64,000 nt of DNA from Vibrio coralliilyticus (GCF_024449095.1 NZ_CP024628.1:1116001-1180000), one strand, 5' to 3'; counted from the stretch's first letter, positions 9,080-18,197 are shown. Translations and numbers: made by a program. The notes: generated by a model not told the origin, from the sequence alone.

Positions 9080-10255
9080 TTAGAATGTATGACTTTGCAA
9101 GCTTAAGTCAGATTTTGCCAAGATTTCATCATGATTTTCCCACCAGAATGATGTCTTAATCTCATTATTGAGTTCAATCGTTTCTCCAACCATAGGAGTG
9201 ACTAAATCCGCTCCTATGTCATTCGCCTCAGCAATCAGATCTGTCATCGGCTCGTCCCATTTGTGAGCAAACAATTCAAAAGTAGACCAATGCACAGGGA
9301 AGAGCTTTTCCGCTTCTAGGTCCTTAAAGGCTTGCATCGTATGACGAGCCTGCATATGACCCCAATTTTCCACCGGGAAGCCCTTACCATCTTTCACGTT
9401 CGCGGCGACTTCTATAAATGCCATATTAAAAGGGCCTAACCTCTCACCTATCTCTTTAAAATGTGAATCATAAGCAGAGTCCCCACTGTAGAACATAGAG
9501 CCAGACTGGCCATGAATGGCCCAAGAAGCCCATAGCGTACTATTCGAATCCAGCCCCGTTCTACCAGAATTATGGTTAGCTGGCGTTGCCGTAAGTGTGA
9601 CACCATTAATTGAAGTGGACTCCCACCAATCAAGCTCTTGAATCTTGTCTGGGTTAACTCCCCATTTTTCAAGGTGTCGGCCTACAGCCAGCGGAACCAT
9701 AAACATTACGTCTTTATTGGCATAGTAGCGGACCGTCGATTCCTCTAAATGGTCATAATGATCATGAGAAATAACGATAGCGTCTGGAAGCGGTAAGTTA
9801 TCGCGCTCAACAGGAGCTTTTACGTTTCGTGAAAATAGCGTCTTGGCAATCCAGGGGGATGCATATTCAAACACAGGGTCGATCAAAATTCGTGTTCTGT
9901 CGATATCAATAAATAAGCTTGAATGACCCAACCAGGTTACGCGTATCTCATCACTACGATGAGCCAATTTATCAGCATCGACAAGTGTATGTGGCAAGGG
10001 TGAATTTGGCTTCAAGGCTGCTCTTTCAAAGAAAAATTTCCACATAACCGAAGACAGACTTTCGGAGCTTGGGACGTTCGGCATTCGAGCGATAGCCTTA
10101 CCGTTCTGAAATTGCTTTGAGTTGTCAATCCGTTCAGCTCTTAAACGCTCACTTTGTCGCAACTCAACATTGTTCTCCGCTTTAAGAAGCTGACTGAACC
10201 CCATAACACCTAGTGCTGAAACTATCGATGCTTTGATCATATTGCTCATTTTCAT
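9080..10255 (-). CDS. Metallo-beta-lactamase-fold hydrolase (NAPE-PLD/UlaG-like), exported or membrane-anchored
   Basis: A 391-residue protein with an N-terminal hydrophobic segment (residues about 6-24) and a metallo-beta-lactamase domain. Metal motifs visible are WLGHSSLFIDI, the HxHxDH motif in VISHDHYDHLEE, a further His in PANHNSGR, Asp in FYSGDSAYD, and His in LFPVHWSTFELF. This order matches N-acylphosphatidylethanolamine phospholipase D-like and UlaG-like hydrolases; the substrate is unknown, possibly a lipid given the likely membrane location. It is divergent from the TetR gene at 10359 across two operators, so it is probably TetR-repressed. Confidence 0.83.
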   Translation of the reverse strand: MKMSNMIKASIVSALGVMGFSQLLKAENNVELRQSERLRAERIDNSKQFQNGKAIARMPNVPSSESLSSVMWKFFFERAALKPNSPLPHTLVDADKLAHRSDEIRVTWLGHSSLFIDIDRTRILIDPVFEYASPWIAKTLFSRNVKAPVERDNLPLPDAIVISHDHYDHLEESTVRYYANKDVMFMVPLAVGRHLEKWGVNPDKIQELDWWESTSINGVTLTATPANHNSGRTGLDSNSTLWASWAIHGQSGSMFYSGDSAYDSHFKEIGERLGPFNMAFIEVAANVKDGKGFPVENWGHMQARHTMQAFKDLEAEKLFPVHWSTFELFAHKWDEPMTDLIAEANDIGADLVTPMVGETIELNNEIKTSFWWENHDEILAKSDLSLQSHTF

Positions 10256-10274
10256 GACCTACTGGCTACCCAAG

Positions 10275-10298
10275 AAAGTAAACGATGGTGTATACTTT
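10275..10298. promoter_or_regulatory. TetR operator 1 (imperfect 24-bp palindrome)
   Basis: AAAGTAAAC and GTATACTTT flank a six-base centre with one mismatch between the arms. It is close to the start codon of the metallo-hydrolase gene. Its first 17 bases (10275-10291) are the exact reverse complement of 10322-10338 in operator 2. Confidence 0.7.
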
Positions 10299-10314
10299 AG
10301 TTACTGCAGCATTA

Positions 10315-10338
10315 AAAGTAAACACCATCGTTTACTTT
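10315..10338. promoter_or_regulatory. TetR operator 2 (24-bp palindrome, perfect arms)
   Basis: AAAGTAAAC and GTTTACTTT are perfect 9-bp arms around ACCATC, ending 20 bases before the TetR start codon. Centre-to-centre distance to operator 1 is 40 bp, close to four helical turns. It probably mediates autorepression and control of the divergent hydrolase. Confidence 0.75.
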
Positions 10339-10358
10339 AAGTATTTTGAGATGAATGC

Positions 10359-10967
10359 ATGATTAAACGAAGCGATATAAAACAAGAAGATATCATCAAA
10401 TCCGCCATTGAAGTTTTTTCTCAAAAAGGCTTTGAGCAAGCGAGTATGGAAGGTATTTCTAAACACGCTGGAGTCTCCAAGCGCACGTTATATAAATATT
10501 ATCCAAACAAGGATGCTCTGTTTGAGGTCATTGTAGATAAGCTAATGTGTCGCTTTAATGAACAATGTGAGCTGAAATTTGAACCTTCTGTGTCAGTGGC
10601 GGAGCAGCTTGTTGATATCACGCTCAAGCAGATGTGTTACATCAACACCGAAGACTTTCAAATGACTGCTCGCTTAGTGATGGCCGAGTGCATTCGCTGC
10701 TCTCATACTTCTCAATTACTGATGAAACAGTTTGCAGCCATAGAGGACTCGTACGGTTTAAATCAATGGGTGCAGCAAGGAATTAATGCCGGTGCTCTTG
10801 AGGTTGAGGACATCCCCATGGCTATCGAGCAATTCATAGGCAGTATTAAGGCCATCGTTTTCTGGCCACAATTATTGGGACACCAACCACCCGCAAGCTG
10901 CGAACAGCTGAAATCAACGGTTGAGTACGCAGCACAAACTTTTGTTGCCAGATACACCAAGAAATAA
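10359..10967 (+). CDS. TetR/AcrR-family transcriptional regulator
   Basis: A 202-residue repressor. Residues about 10-57 form the helix-turn-helix (FEQASMEGISKHAGVSKRTL, then YKYYPNKDALFEVIV), and the remainder is an all-helical ligand pocket resembling the AefR-like TetR C-terminal type. It faces the metallo-hydrolase gene divergently, with two related palindromes in the 103-base gap, so it most likely represses both itself and the hydrolase. The inducing ligand is unknown. Confidence 0.9.
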   Translation: MIKRSDIKQEDIIKSAIEVFSQKGFEQASMEGISKHAGVSKRTLYKYYPNKDALFEVIVDKLMCRFNEQCELKFEPSVSVAEQLVDITLKQMCYINTEDFQMTARLVMAECIRCSHTSQLLMKQFAAIEDSYGLNQWVQQGINAGALEVEDIPMAIEQFIGSIKAIVFWPQLLGHQPPASCEQLKSTVEYAAQTFVARYTKK

Positions 10968-11403
10968 CCCTAACTTAGGCAAGAGTATTAACCATTGTTC
11001 TTGCCTAGCTCCTCTCTTAGAACACTCATTAGGCATTACCGGCCCTAAAAACCAATACTGTATTTAATAAAAAGTAAATACCAATTACTCCCCATTCTTA
11101 TAAATGAGAAAGTAAAGCCTCCGCTTTCGTCTTCAATTTAAGAATAAAGGAAAAATTTGAAATAAAATTCTCTCATTAAAATAACCCGTAAATTATTGAG
11201 TAAAAAGCCTAATATTGTTCTAAGTGATTATTTATTAGTAACTATCCTATCCATTTCCCTCTATACAAAAATAATACATCGCCAGTCTTAATAATGAGCC
11301 ACCTTATATCATTGCAACATATATAAAGATGTTATAAAAATGCGCCTTGCTATTTTCACATCAATAAAACCTTACAGAGGTTACATGTATTTCAGGAGCC
11401 CCA
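10968..11403. other. Long AT-rich leader of the exopolysaccharide operon
   Basis: This stretch holds no gene. It begins with an inverted repeat (TAGGCAAGA at 10976-10984 and TCTTGCCTA at 10999-11007) that may end the TetR transcript, though it lacks a T-run. The remaining ~400 AT-rich bases lead to a good ribosome site (CAGGAG) before 11404. A long regulated promoter is expected here, but I could not recognise defined VpsR or VpsT boxes by eye. Confidence 0.5.
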
Positions 11404-12798
11404 ATGAGTGAACGAGGCAGGATACGTATTACCAATTATCACGGTAAAGTCTTTTACCGTTTGATTGACTGCTTGGTAATACTCAGCGCGTTGTATATTG
11501 CAATAAAAGCCAACGATCACATTGTTACTTTAGGCTACATTTCTGCTGGGCTGTTAGGTGTCATCATCTACTCTTTCATCGCTGAAAGCCTAGATATATA
11601 CAGCCATTGGCGCACAGCTAAGCTTCGCTCCCTTGCGCTTTACACCTCGTTTTGCTGGTTCTCGACCGTTGGTGGGCTCACTTTACTTAGCTATTTTTCG
11701 AAAACAGGCCCCGACTTTTCTCGCCTGATCATTGGTTATTGGATCGTACTGACCTTTGCCACTTTGCTTATTTGGCGAACGTTCGCTTTTATGGCTCTTT
11801 ATTATCTTCATCAGAGAGGGGTTCATACCAAAAAAGCCGCTATTATTGGCTTGACGCCTCAAGGTTTAGAATTATCGAAAAACCTGAGTAATCACCCAGA
11901 GTTAGGCATTAAACTTACCGGTTTTTATGATGACAGAGAACCTAAAAGACTCTCTAGCGATTTGCCTATACTAGGGACAATAAAAGATGCGTTGGCATTA
12001 GCAAAGAACGGGGAAGTACAAAATATCTATATCGCTTTACCTATGCAGGCACAAAAGCGCATTTCCGATATCTTGGAAGCTTTTTCGGATAGTACCGTTA
12101 ACACCTATGTCGTACCGGACTTCTTTACTTTTAACTTGCTCCACTCTCGCTGGTATACCATTGGTGACGTCAACGCTTTCAGCATATTTGATACCCCATT
12201 TAATGGTTTATCAACCTGGCTTAAACGCCTAGAAGACCTTGTCCTAAGCAGCCTGATCCTAGTGCTGATAAGCCCAGTGCTCACTGCCGTTGCGATAGGC
12301 GTCAAAATCTCATCTCCAGGACCTATCATATTCAAACAGCTTAGATATGGCTTAGATGGAAAGCCAATCAAGGTTTGGAAATTTCGCAGTATGAAGGTCA
12401 TGGATAACGGAGAAAAAGTGGCTCAGGCGACGAAAAACGATCCACGTGTCACTAAGTTTGGGGCTTTTATTCGTCGTACATCACTGGATGAACTACCTCA
12501 GTTTATCAATGTCCTTCAAGGACGCATGTCTATCGTTGGTCCGCGTCCACATGCCGTGGCACACAATGAAGAATATCGTACGATCGTGAACCGATACATG
12601 CTACGTCATAAGGTTAAACCGGGCATCACTGGCTGGGCTCAGGTTAATGGTTGGCGCGGCGAAACGAATACTATCGACAAAATGGAGAAGCGAGTTCAGT
12701 TCGATCTCGACTACATCCACAGATGGTCACTATGGTTCGACATAAAGATCGTTTTCCTCACTGTTTTTAAAGGTTTTGTCGGCAAAAACGCCTACTAA
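11404..12798 (+). CDS. vpsL: Undecaprenyl-phosphate glucose phosphotransferase, VpsL-like
   Basis: A 464-residue inner-membrane enzyme that starts exopolysaccharide repeat units by transferring a hexose-1-phosphate to undecaprenyl phosphate. It has four to five N-terminal helices, a CoA-binding-like domain (AAIIGLTPQGLELSKNL), a further membrane segment, and the C-terminal sugar transferase domain with KVWKFRSMKV, TSLDELPQFINVLQGRMSIV, GPRPH, and KPGITGWAQVNGWRGE. It is the first gene of a five- to seven-gene run matching V. cholerae vpsL-vpsP order. Symbol assigned by family and synteny. Confidence 0.88.
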   Translation: MSERGRIRITNYHGKVFYRLIDCLVILSALYIAIKANDHIVTLGYISAGLLGVIIYSFIAESLDIYSHWRTAKLRSLALYTSFCWFSTVGGLTLLSYFSKTGPDFSRLIIGYWIVLTFATLLIWRTFAFMALYYLHQRGVHTKKAAIIGLTPQGLELSKNLSNHPELGIKLTGFYDDREPKRLSSDLPILGTIKDALALAKNGEVQNIYIALPMQAQKRISDILEAFSDSTVNTYVVPDFFTFNLLHSRWYTIGDVNAFSIFDTPFNGLSTWLKRLEDLVLSSLILVLISPVLTAVAIGVKISSPGPIIFKQLRYGLDGKPIKVWKFRSMKVMDNGEKVAQATKNDPRVTKFGAFIRRTSLDELPQFINVLQGRMSIVGPRPHAVAHNEEYRTIVNRYMLRHKVKPGITGWAQVNGWRGETNTIDKMEKRVQFDLDYIHRWSLWFDIKIVFLTVFKGFVGKNAY

Positions 12799-12818
12799 GT
12801 CATGGACATGATTTTATT

Positions 12819-14009
12819 ATGAATAGATTCAACAAACTCATCTCACCCACTAGCGGTTTTCTGACGATTGCGATGTCTTATTCCATCTGTGCTGCACCAA
12901 CACCAGTGCCGATTGAAACAGAGTCAGGCATCGCTATTGTGCCTTATCTGAACCTATACAGTGGCCATAACAGCAACGTAGCGAAAGAAGAATTCAATGA
13001 AACCAGTTCTTGGTTTAGCGTGTACGAGCCCGGCGTTGGGTTCGAGCTTGAAAATGGCAAACATAAGCACGACCTAGGATACCGTATCCAACGCGGTGAA
13101 TTCTTTAGCTCTCAGCGGGACAACTACACCGATCATTTTCTGGATCTCACCAGTTACTGGGAAGCAAATTCAAGAAACGCACTCGACCTGCGTTACAGCT
13201 TAGCAAAAACGCATGAAAATCGTGGTGATAACGACACAACGACTGACCTCGACTACAACAAGTATGTCTCGAATTCTTTCAATCTTGGTTATCGTTATGG
13301 CAGTACCGAAGCTAAGGGGCAAATAGAGACCAATGTCGGTTGGGGGGACTTGTCGTACAAGAATAACCGCAATGTAACTCGTTACCAGGATTGGGATGAA
13401 GGACGATTCAGTACCGCTTTCTTCTACAAGGCATTTCCAAAAACCTCTTTATTAGCACAGTACATTGTCAATGACAGAAGTTACAACGAAGTCGCTCCAG
13501 GCTCTAGTGAACGTGATAGCTTGCATCACTTCATTTATCTAGGCACATCTTGGGATGCAACAGGAAAACTTCGCGGGAGTGTGAAGGTAGGTTATCAAAA
13601 TAAAGAGTTTGATGCCTCGCAACGAAAAGATTTCGATTCTTTCTCTTGGGATATTGATGTCGCTTACTTGTTAAGAAGCTACTCGGCACTAGAACTGAAA
13701 ACCAACCGTAAGTCGACCTACCCTAATGGACTTGGCGGTGCAATTGATACCTCAGTTTACAATGCGAACTGGTCTCATAACTGGACGGAGATCATCTCAA
13801 CAAACACTGAGCTTTCTTATATGTCAGAGGACTATACGGACAGCACGCGAGAAGACGATACGTCGAAAGCCAGCGTTTATCTTGATTATGATTTCCGTCG
13901 TTGGTTGACGTTCAAAGGCGGGGTGTCTTATGAATCACGTGATTCAAACCTAAACAACTTTAGCTATGACCAATCCGTCTATTACATAGCGCTAGAAGGT
14001 GTAATGTAA
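12819..14009 (+). CDS. Outer-membrane beta-barrel protein of the exopolysaccharide export system, VpsM-like
   Basis: A 396-residue exported protein. A signal peptide of about 25 residues ends near SICAAP. The mature part has alternating polar and aromatic beta strands with acidic turns, typical of a large barrel, and ends in strand-like FSYDQSVYYIALEGVM. It starts 20 bases after vpsL and ends 4 bases before the OPX gene. Because the next gene encodes a short OPX protein with no membrane helix, this barrel is the likely outer-membrane pore for the polymer, as for barrel-plus-short-OPX pairs such as myxobacterial EpsX/EpsY. Function inferred from context. Confidence 0.75.
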   Translation: MNRFNKLISPTSGFLTIAMSYSICAAPTPVPIETESGIAIVPYLNLYSGHNSNVAKEEFNETSSWFSVYEPGVGFELENGKHKHDLGYRIQRGEFFSSQRDNYTDHFLDLTSYWEANSRNALDLRYSLAKTHENRGDNDTTTDLDYNKYVSNSFNLGYRYGSTEAKGQIETNVGWGDLSYKNNRNVTRYQDWDEGRFSTAFFYKAFPKTSLLAQYIVNDRSYNEVAPGSSERDSLHHFIYLGTSWDATGKLRGSVKVGYQNKEFDASQRKDFDSFSWDIDVAYLLRSYSALELKTNRKSTYPNGLGGAIDTSVYNANWSHNWTEIISTNTELSYMSEDYTDSTREDDTSKASVYLDYDFRRWLTFKGGVSYESRDSNLNNFSYDQSVYYIALEGVM

Positions 14010-14013
14010 GCTC

Positions 14014-14532
14014 ATGAAGTCTCTATTTTCAATTCTGCTGCTATGTCTTTCATTTCAAGCTATGGCTAGCGATGAGCTTTATCGTCTTGGCGTTGGTGAT
14101 CTGATCAAAGTTCAGGTCTATGATGAACCTGAACTGTCACTTGAAACTCGAGTCAGTGACAGCGGTTCCATCGATTATCCTTTTCTAGGCAGCATCGCTC
14201 TCAAAGGCCGTACGCTCAGAGAAGTAAAACAATCGATCCATGATGGCCTACTCGATGGTTATTTAGTGAACCCTAACGTTTATGTCAGCGTTGTCGAGTA
14301 CCGTCCTTACTTTATCAATGGTGAAGTCATCGCATCCGGTGGCTATCCATTTCATCCGGGGTTAACCGTCAACAAAGCGATCACTATTGCCGGAGGCTTC
14401 ACCGAGCGTGCGTCAAAAACCAAAATTTTTGTCTCATCCAGTGATGAACCCAACTCTGAGCCGACTCGTGTTTCCCTACTTCACCGAATCCAACCTGGTG
14501 ACATTATCACCGTTGAAGAAAGCTTCTTTTAA
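14014..14532 (+). CDS. vpsN: Short periplasmic polysaccharide export (OPX) protein, VpsN-like
   Basis: A 172-residue OPX protein. It has a signal peptide of about 18 residues (ending FQAMAS), a polysaccharide-export domain (YRLGVGDLIKVQVYDEPELS ... GSIDYPFLGSIALKGRTL), and one SLBB-like domain (YFINGEVIASGGYPFHPGLT). There is no lipobox cysteine after the signal peptide and no C-terminal amphipathic helix, unlike Wza (about 380 residues). It cannot build its own outer-membrane pore and should bridge the Wzc-type protein and the barrel encoded upstream. Confidence 0.85.
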   Translation: MKSLFSILLLCLSFQAMASDELYRLGVGDLIKVQVYDEPELSLETRVSDSGSIDYPFLGSIALKGRTLREVKQSIHDGLLDGYLVNPNVYVSVVEYRPYFINGEVIASGGYPFHPGLTVNKAITIAGGFTERASKTKIFVSSSDEPNSEPTRVSLLHRIQPGDIITVEESFF

Positions 14533-14541
14533 TTGAATATT

Positions 14542-16746
14542 ATGGAAAATACCCAGAATTCTCCGGTGAGCAAAGAAGAGCTCATTGATATCCGCCAATA
14601 TTTCAAAGTGCTGCTTAACTACAAGTGGCGCATCATTGTTTTTTCACTATTGGTGACTGCTATTGCGGTATTGGTTGTATTGTCTTTACCATCAAAATAC
14701 ACCGCCCGAGCCACATTATTAATTGAGTCCAAACAGGCTAATATTATCTCAATCGAGGAGTTTTACGGCTTAGATACCAAAAGCCAAGAATACTACCTCA
14801 CTCAAATCGAGATTCTAAAATCGGATCGCGTGTCTGAAGAGGTGATCCGTCGCTTGAATTTGGCTAACCATCCTGAGTTTGATCCTCGTGCACAAGAGGA
14901 ATCTGACACTTCACTGAAAGACAAGTTAATTGAATGGTTTCCTGTATTACAAGCCTTTAGAAAATCCCTACCAGAGCAGGATCTTGAAAAGTCGGAGTAC
15001 GCCAGAAACAAATTAGTCTTGTACAAATTCAAACGCGGTTTAGCGATCAATCCGATTCGAAAGACTCAGCTTGTACAGATCTCTTATACCAGCAGAGATC
15101 CAGAATTATCAGCACAAATTGCCAATGAAATTGGCCGTGTGTTTATGGATAGCAACATAGAAGCCAAAATCGAGGTCACTCAACAAGCTTCCAGCTGGCT
15201 TAATGAGCGTATTGGTGATTTACGTGAGAAGTTGCGCCAATCGGAATCTCAGCTCCAAGCCTTTTTGCAGGCTGAAGGGCTGGTTGATATCCAAGGGGTC
15301 GAGAGTCTGGCTTCGCAAGAACTCGCAGAGCTGACGTCCCAGCTCAACAAAGCTCGGGATCGCCGAGTCGCTTCGGAAACCTTATACCAAGTGGCCAGAA
15401 ATTATAAATCTGATTCAAGCCAGCTATCAGCACTTGCCTCGGTCCCTGAAATCTCAAATCACCCGACGATTCGTGACGTCAAAGTGGCGGAAGTACAGGC
15501 AGAGCGAAAGGTCTCTGAGCTTTCAAAGCGCTACGGGCCTAAACACCCAAAACTCAAAGCCGCGATCGCCGAGCGAGAGTCCGTGAAGAAAAACCTTCGT
15601 TCAGAATTAAACCAGTTACTGAACGGCATCAATAATGAGCTTAAAGCTGCAAAGCAGGCTGAGCAAACCATTCGTCGAGAACTCGAAAATCGCAAAGTCG
15701 AGTTTCAGGCACTAACGGTTAAAAATGCCAAATATTCAGAGCTTAAACGTGAGGTACAGACCAACCGTGAGCTATTTGATTTATTCTTAAGTCGCCAAAA
15801 AGAAACCAGTGCATCAAGCGATTTCAACGCCAATATTGCACGCTTTACGGACTACGCTAGCCCTCCGTTAGCACCAAGTAAGCCAAATCGTAAAATGATC
15901 GTGATTCTGGCGTTTTTGGCCTCTCTGAGCTTTGGTTGTGTAATGGCATTTGTCGCGGATGCTGTAAATGATACTTTCACAGATATCAAGCAGGTATCCA
16001 AGCAACTGTCTCTGGAGATTCTGGGAATTGTGCCGTCACTAAAAAGCAAACGTCCACTGGATAGCAAAGCTTATTTTGATGAGCGTAATCGCCAGTTAAC
16101 AGAAGCTATACGTACTGTTCGTACGGGTTATCTACTGGCAAACTCAAATAAGCCTAGCTCTGTAGTCATGGTAACCTCGTCGCAGCCTGATGAAGGGAAA
16201 ACCACCTCAGCACTAAACCTTGCGCTATCTCTGGCTCAGATGGAAAAGACTTTATTAATCGACTGCGACTTGAGAAAACCCACCATCGCACGTCGATTTG
16301 GTTTGCCATCAGCGCAGCCTGGGGTGACAAACGTATTGACGAAAACCCACGCCATTGAAGATTGTATATATCGGGATGATGAGTCAGAGTTGGATATACT
16401 CGCTGCGGGCACATACACCAACAACCCGCTTGAGTTGATCTCTTCTACCAGCTTTTCTGACTTTATTGAGCAGTTAAAAACGAAGTACGATCGCATTATC
16501 ATCGATACACCACCATGCCTCGCCGTCAGTGACGCATTTATGCTGTCTCGCTATGTCGACTCTGCTGTTATCGTTATCAACGCGTCTCAAACCCGAACCA
16601 AGACAGTACGTGATGTCGTCGGTAAGCTCGCTCAGCAAGGAACAAGAATCGATGGCGTTATCCTCAACAAACTTAATGTAAAGAAAGCTTCAGCCTATAG
16701 CGGTTATAAACAGTACCAATCATACTACGGGGTCGAGAACGCCTAA
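14542..16746 (+). CDS. vpsO: Wzc-type polysaccharide co-polymerase and tyrosine autokinase, VpsO-like
   Basis: A protein of about 734 residues that sets polymer length and couples synthesis to export. A Wzz domain begins near residue 20, with a helix at IIVFSLLVTAIAVLVVLSLP, a long coiled-coil periplasmic part, and a second helix (MIVILAFLASLSFGCVMAF). The cytoplasmic BY-kinase follows: Walker A SSQPDEGKTTSALN, A' TLLIDCDLRKP, Walker B YDRIIIDTPP, and a C-terminal tyrosine cluster (SAYSGYKQYQSYYGVE) that would be autophosphorylated. TTG 14533 directly after the previous stop is an alternative start. The stop overlaps the next start by one base. Confidence 0.9.
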   Translation: MENTQNSPVSKEELIDIRQYFKVLLNYKWRIIVFSLLVTAIAVLVVLSLPSKYTARATLLIESKQANIISIEEFYGLDTKSQEYYLTQIEILKSDRVSEEVIRRLNLANHPEFDPRAQEESDTSLKDKLIEWFPVLQAFRKSLPEQDLEKSEYARNKLVLYKFKRGLAINPIRKTQLVQISYTSRDPELSAQIANEIGRVFMDSNIEAKIEVTQQASSWLNERIGDLREKLRQSESQLQAFLQAEGLVDIQGVESLASQELAELTSQLNKARDRRVASETLYQVARNYKSDSSQLSALASVPEISNHPTIRDVKVAEVQAERKVSELSKRYGPKHPKLKAAIAERESVKKNLRSELNQLLNGINNELKAAKQAEQTIRRELENRKVEFQALTVKNAKYSELKREVQTNRELFDLFLSRQKETSASSDFNANIARFTDYASPPLAPSKPNRKMIVILAFLASLSFGCVMAFVADAVNDTFTDIKQVSKQLSLEILGIVPSLKSKRPLDSKAYFDERNRQLTEAIRTVRTGYLLANSNKPSSVVMVTSSQPDEGKTTSALNLALSLAQMEKTLLIDCDLRKPTIARRFGLPSAQPGVTNVLTKTHAIEDCIYRDDESELDILAAGTYTNNPLELISSTSFSDFIEQLKTKYDRIIIDTPPCLAVSDAFMLSRYVDSAVIVINASQTRTKTVRDVVGKLAQQGTRIDGVILNKLNVKKASAYSGYKQYQSYYGVENA

Positions 16747-17438
16747 TGAAAGGTAAGTTGGCCGCTTCTTTATCTAAGTTAGGATTAGCATTGTCCGCTA
16801 TATTTGTCCTTTATCTCTCATATCACTTTGGCGTAGCGTCTCTCTACGCCAAAGCGGTATCGAACCAAATTGAACTATGGGATAAATCAGCCGATAAACC
16901 TAAACTCAGTGACATCGAGCAGGCTGAAATGCTCATTGAATCGAGCATTAAGCACCACTCTTCACATCCACACTATTTCGATTTACAAGGAAAAGTGTAC
17001 GAGTGGAAAGCTTACATCAGCGATGATGCAGAGAAACAGGCTTATCTTGAACTCGCGAAAAGTGCTTATCTTATTAGTGCTGAGCTTCGACCCAATTGGC
17101 CCAATACTTGGGCCGATTTAGCGACTTTAGAGACTCAGCTTCTAGGAGCTAACCGAGAGCAGTATCTGCATCAAGCGGATATAAAAGGCCCCTACATACC
17201 TCAGGTAAACTTTAAAATCGCCACTTTAGCTTTGTCCAACTGGCAACAGTTCTCACCCAATGAGCGCAAGCTAGCGATGCCCCACATCTATAGGGCGATT
17301 AAGCATAAAGATGTCCGACAGAGATTTCGTGACTACCTGACACAAAACAAGAAATTCCGCTTCGCTTGTATCGTAATGAAGCAAATGCCGGATATCGACT
17401 ACGCATCTTTAGCCTCATGTCGCTACCTAAACATATAA
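16746..17438 (+). CDS. Exopolysaccharide accessory protein with one membrane helix and TPR-like repeats, VpsP-like
   Basis: A 230-residue protein whose ATG shares a base with the stop of the Wzc-like gene, so the two are translationally coupled. An N-terminal helix (LGLALSAIFVLYLSYHFGVA) anchors it, probably with the rest in the periplasm. The soluble part is helical, with TPR-like stretches (HPHYFDLQGKVYEWKAYI; AELRPNWPNTWADLATLETQ). Position and size correspond to VpsP. A scaffold role is inference. Confidence 0.7.
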   Translation: MKGKLAASLSKLGLALSAIFVLYLSYHFGVASLYAKAVSNQIELWDKSADKPKLSDIEQAEMLIESSIKHHSSHPHYFDLQGKVYEWKAYISDDAEKQAYLELAKSAYLISAELRPNWPNTWADLATLETQLLGANREQYLHQADIKGPYIPQVNFKIATLALSNWQQFSPNERKLAMPHIYRAIKHKDVRQRFRDYLTQNKKFRFACIVMKQMPDIDYASLASCRYLNI

Positions 17439-17575
17439 GTGTTTCAAAAATGAGTAAGCAAGAGAATCATTTTTAAGAAAAACATAATCTTAGTTCAATA
17501 TTTGTCGATTAATCAGCGTAAAGCCATATACTGGCTGGATTGTCGCCTCACTGTGAGTAAGTAGGAATTAGCATA

Positions 17576-18151
17576 ATGAACCACAAAATATGGATGTTGA
17601 TAACCAGCATAGTGTTTTCAACACACAGCATGGCAGAAGAAGTCTCTAACGTTGCCTGTTCAGATATTGATGCCATTGAGGCTTCATTAAACGACACAAC
17701 AGATGTCACCTCGACACTGATTAGCTTACTCTCGAGCTGTCCTGAACAATCAACTGATATTTTGGCAATGGCTTCACAAACACATACAAGTGAGAGCCTT
17801 GCGGTTCTGGATGCAGCCATTCAAACACTCGCTCCAGAACAAATGGCTAAAGCGACAGCAATTATTGTCAGCCATGCAGCGCCTGATGCCTACGAACAAC
17901 TTATCCAGCAAGCTGTGCTGGCTGCTCCAGATTACGCGCAAGACATTGTGGATGCCGTTGCAGAGCTCAACCTTCTTGACCCAACCGACATTCTTGTCGC
18001 TGCTATTTCAGGTGGTGCCGACCCGGCGTTAATCAGTGAACCAACCGCAGCAGGTATTGCGACAGCTCCACCTTTGGCGGTGAATCCGGGTGCTACGACC
18101 GCACTTGGCACGGGCAACGGTAGTGGCGGCGGTACTGCCTCGCCTAATTAA
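17576..18151 (+). CDS. Secreted alanine-rich helical protein of the exopolysaccharide locus, unknown function
   Basis: A 191-residue exported protein with a signal peptide of about 20 residues (ending STHSMAEE). The mature part is a run of short amphipathic helices rich in Ala, Thr and Asp (for example APEQMAKATAIIVSHAAP and APDYAQDIVDAVAELNLL) that look like diverged repeats. It ends in a flexible Gly/Ser tail. Two cysteines (VACSD, SSCPEQ) may form a disulphide. It follows the VpsP-like gene after 137 bases, which may include its own promoter, and is followed by a strong terminator. Not recognised as a named family. Confidence 0.65.
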   Translation: MNHKIWMLITSIVFSTHSMAEEVSNVACSDIDAIEASLNDTTDVTSTLISLLSSCPEQSTDILAMASQTHTSESLAVLDAAIQTLAPEQMAKATAIIVSHAAPDAYEQLIQQAVLAAPDYAQDIVDAVAELNLLDPTDILVAAISGGADPALISEPTAAGIATAPPLAVNPGATTALGTGNGSGGGTASPN

Positions 18152-18169
18152 GTTGAATTTGTATTGTTA

Positions 18170-18197
18170 AGGCAGGCCTTGAGCCTGCCTCTTTTTT
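18170..18197 (+). terminator. Intrinsic terminator inside the exopolysaccharide cluster
   Basis: AGGCAGGC and GCCTGCCT pair perfectly around a five-base loop, followed by CTTTTTTT, a textbook terminator. It sits between the secreted protein gene and the ligase-like gene, whose start codon is only 12 bases downstream. Read-through or attenuation would be needed to express the ligase gene from the operon promoter. Confidence 0.85.
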
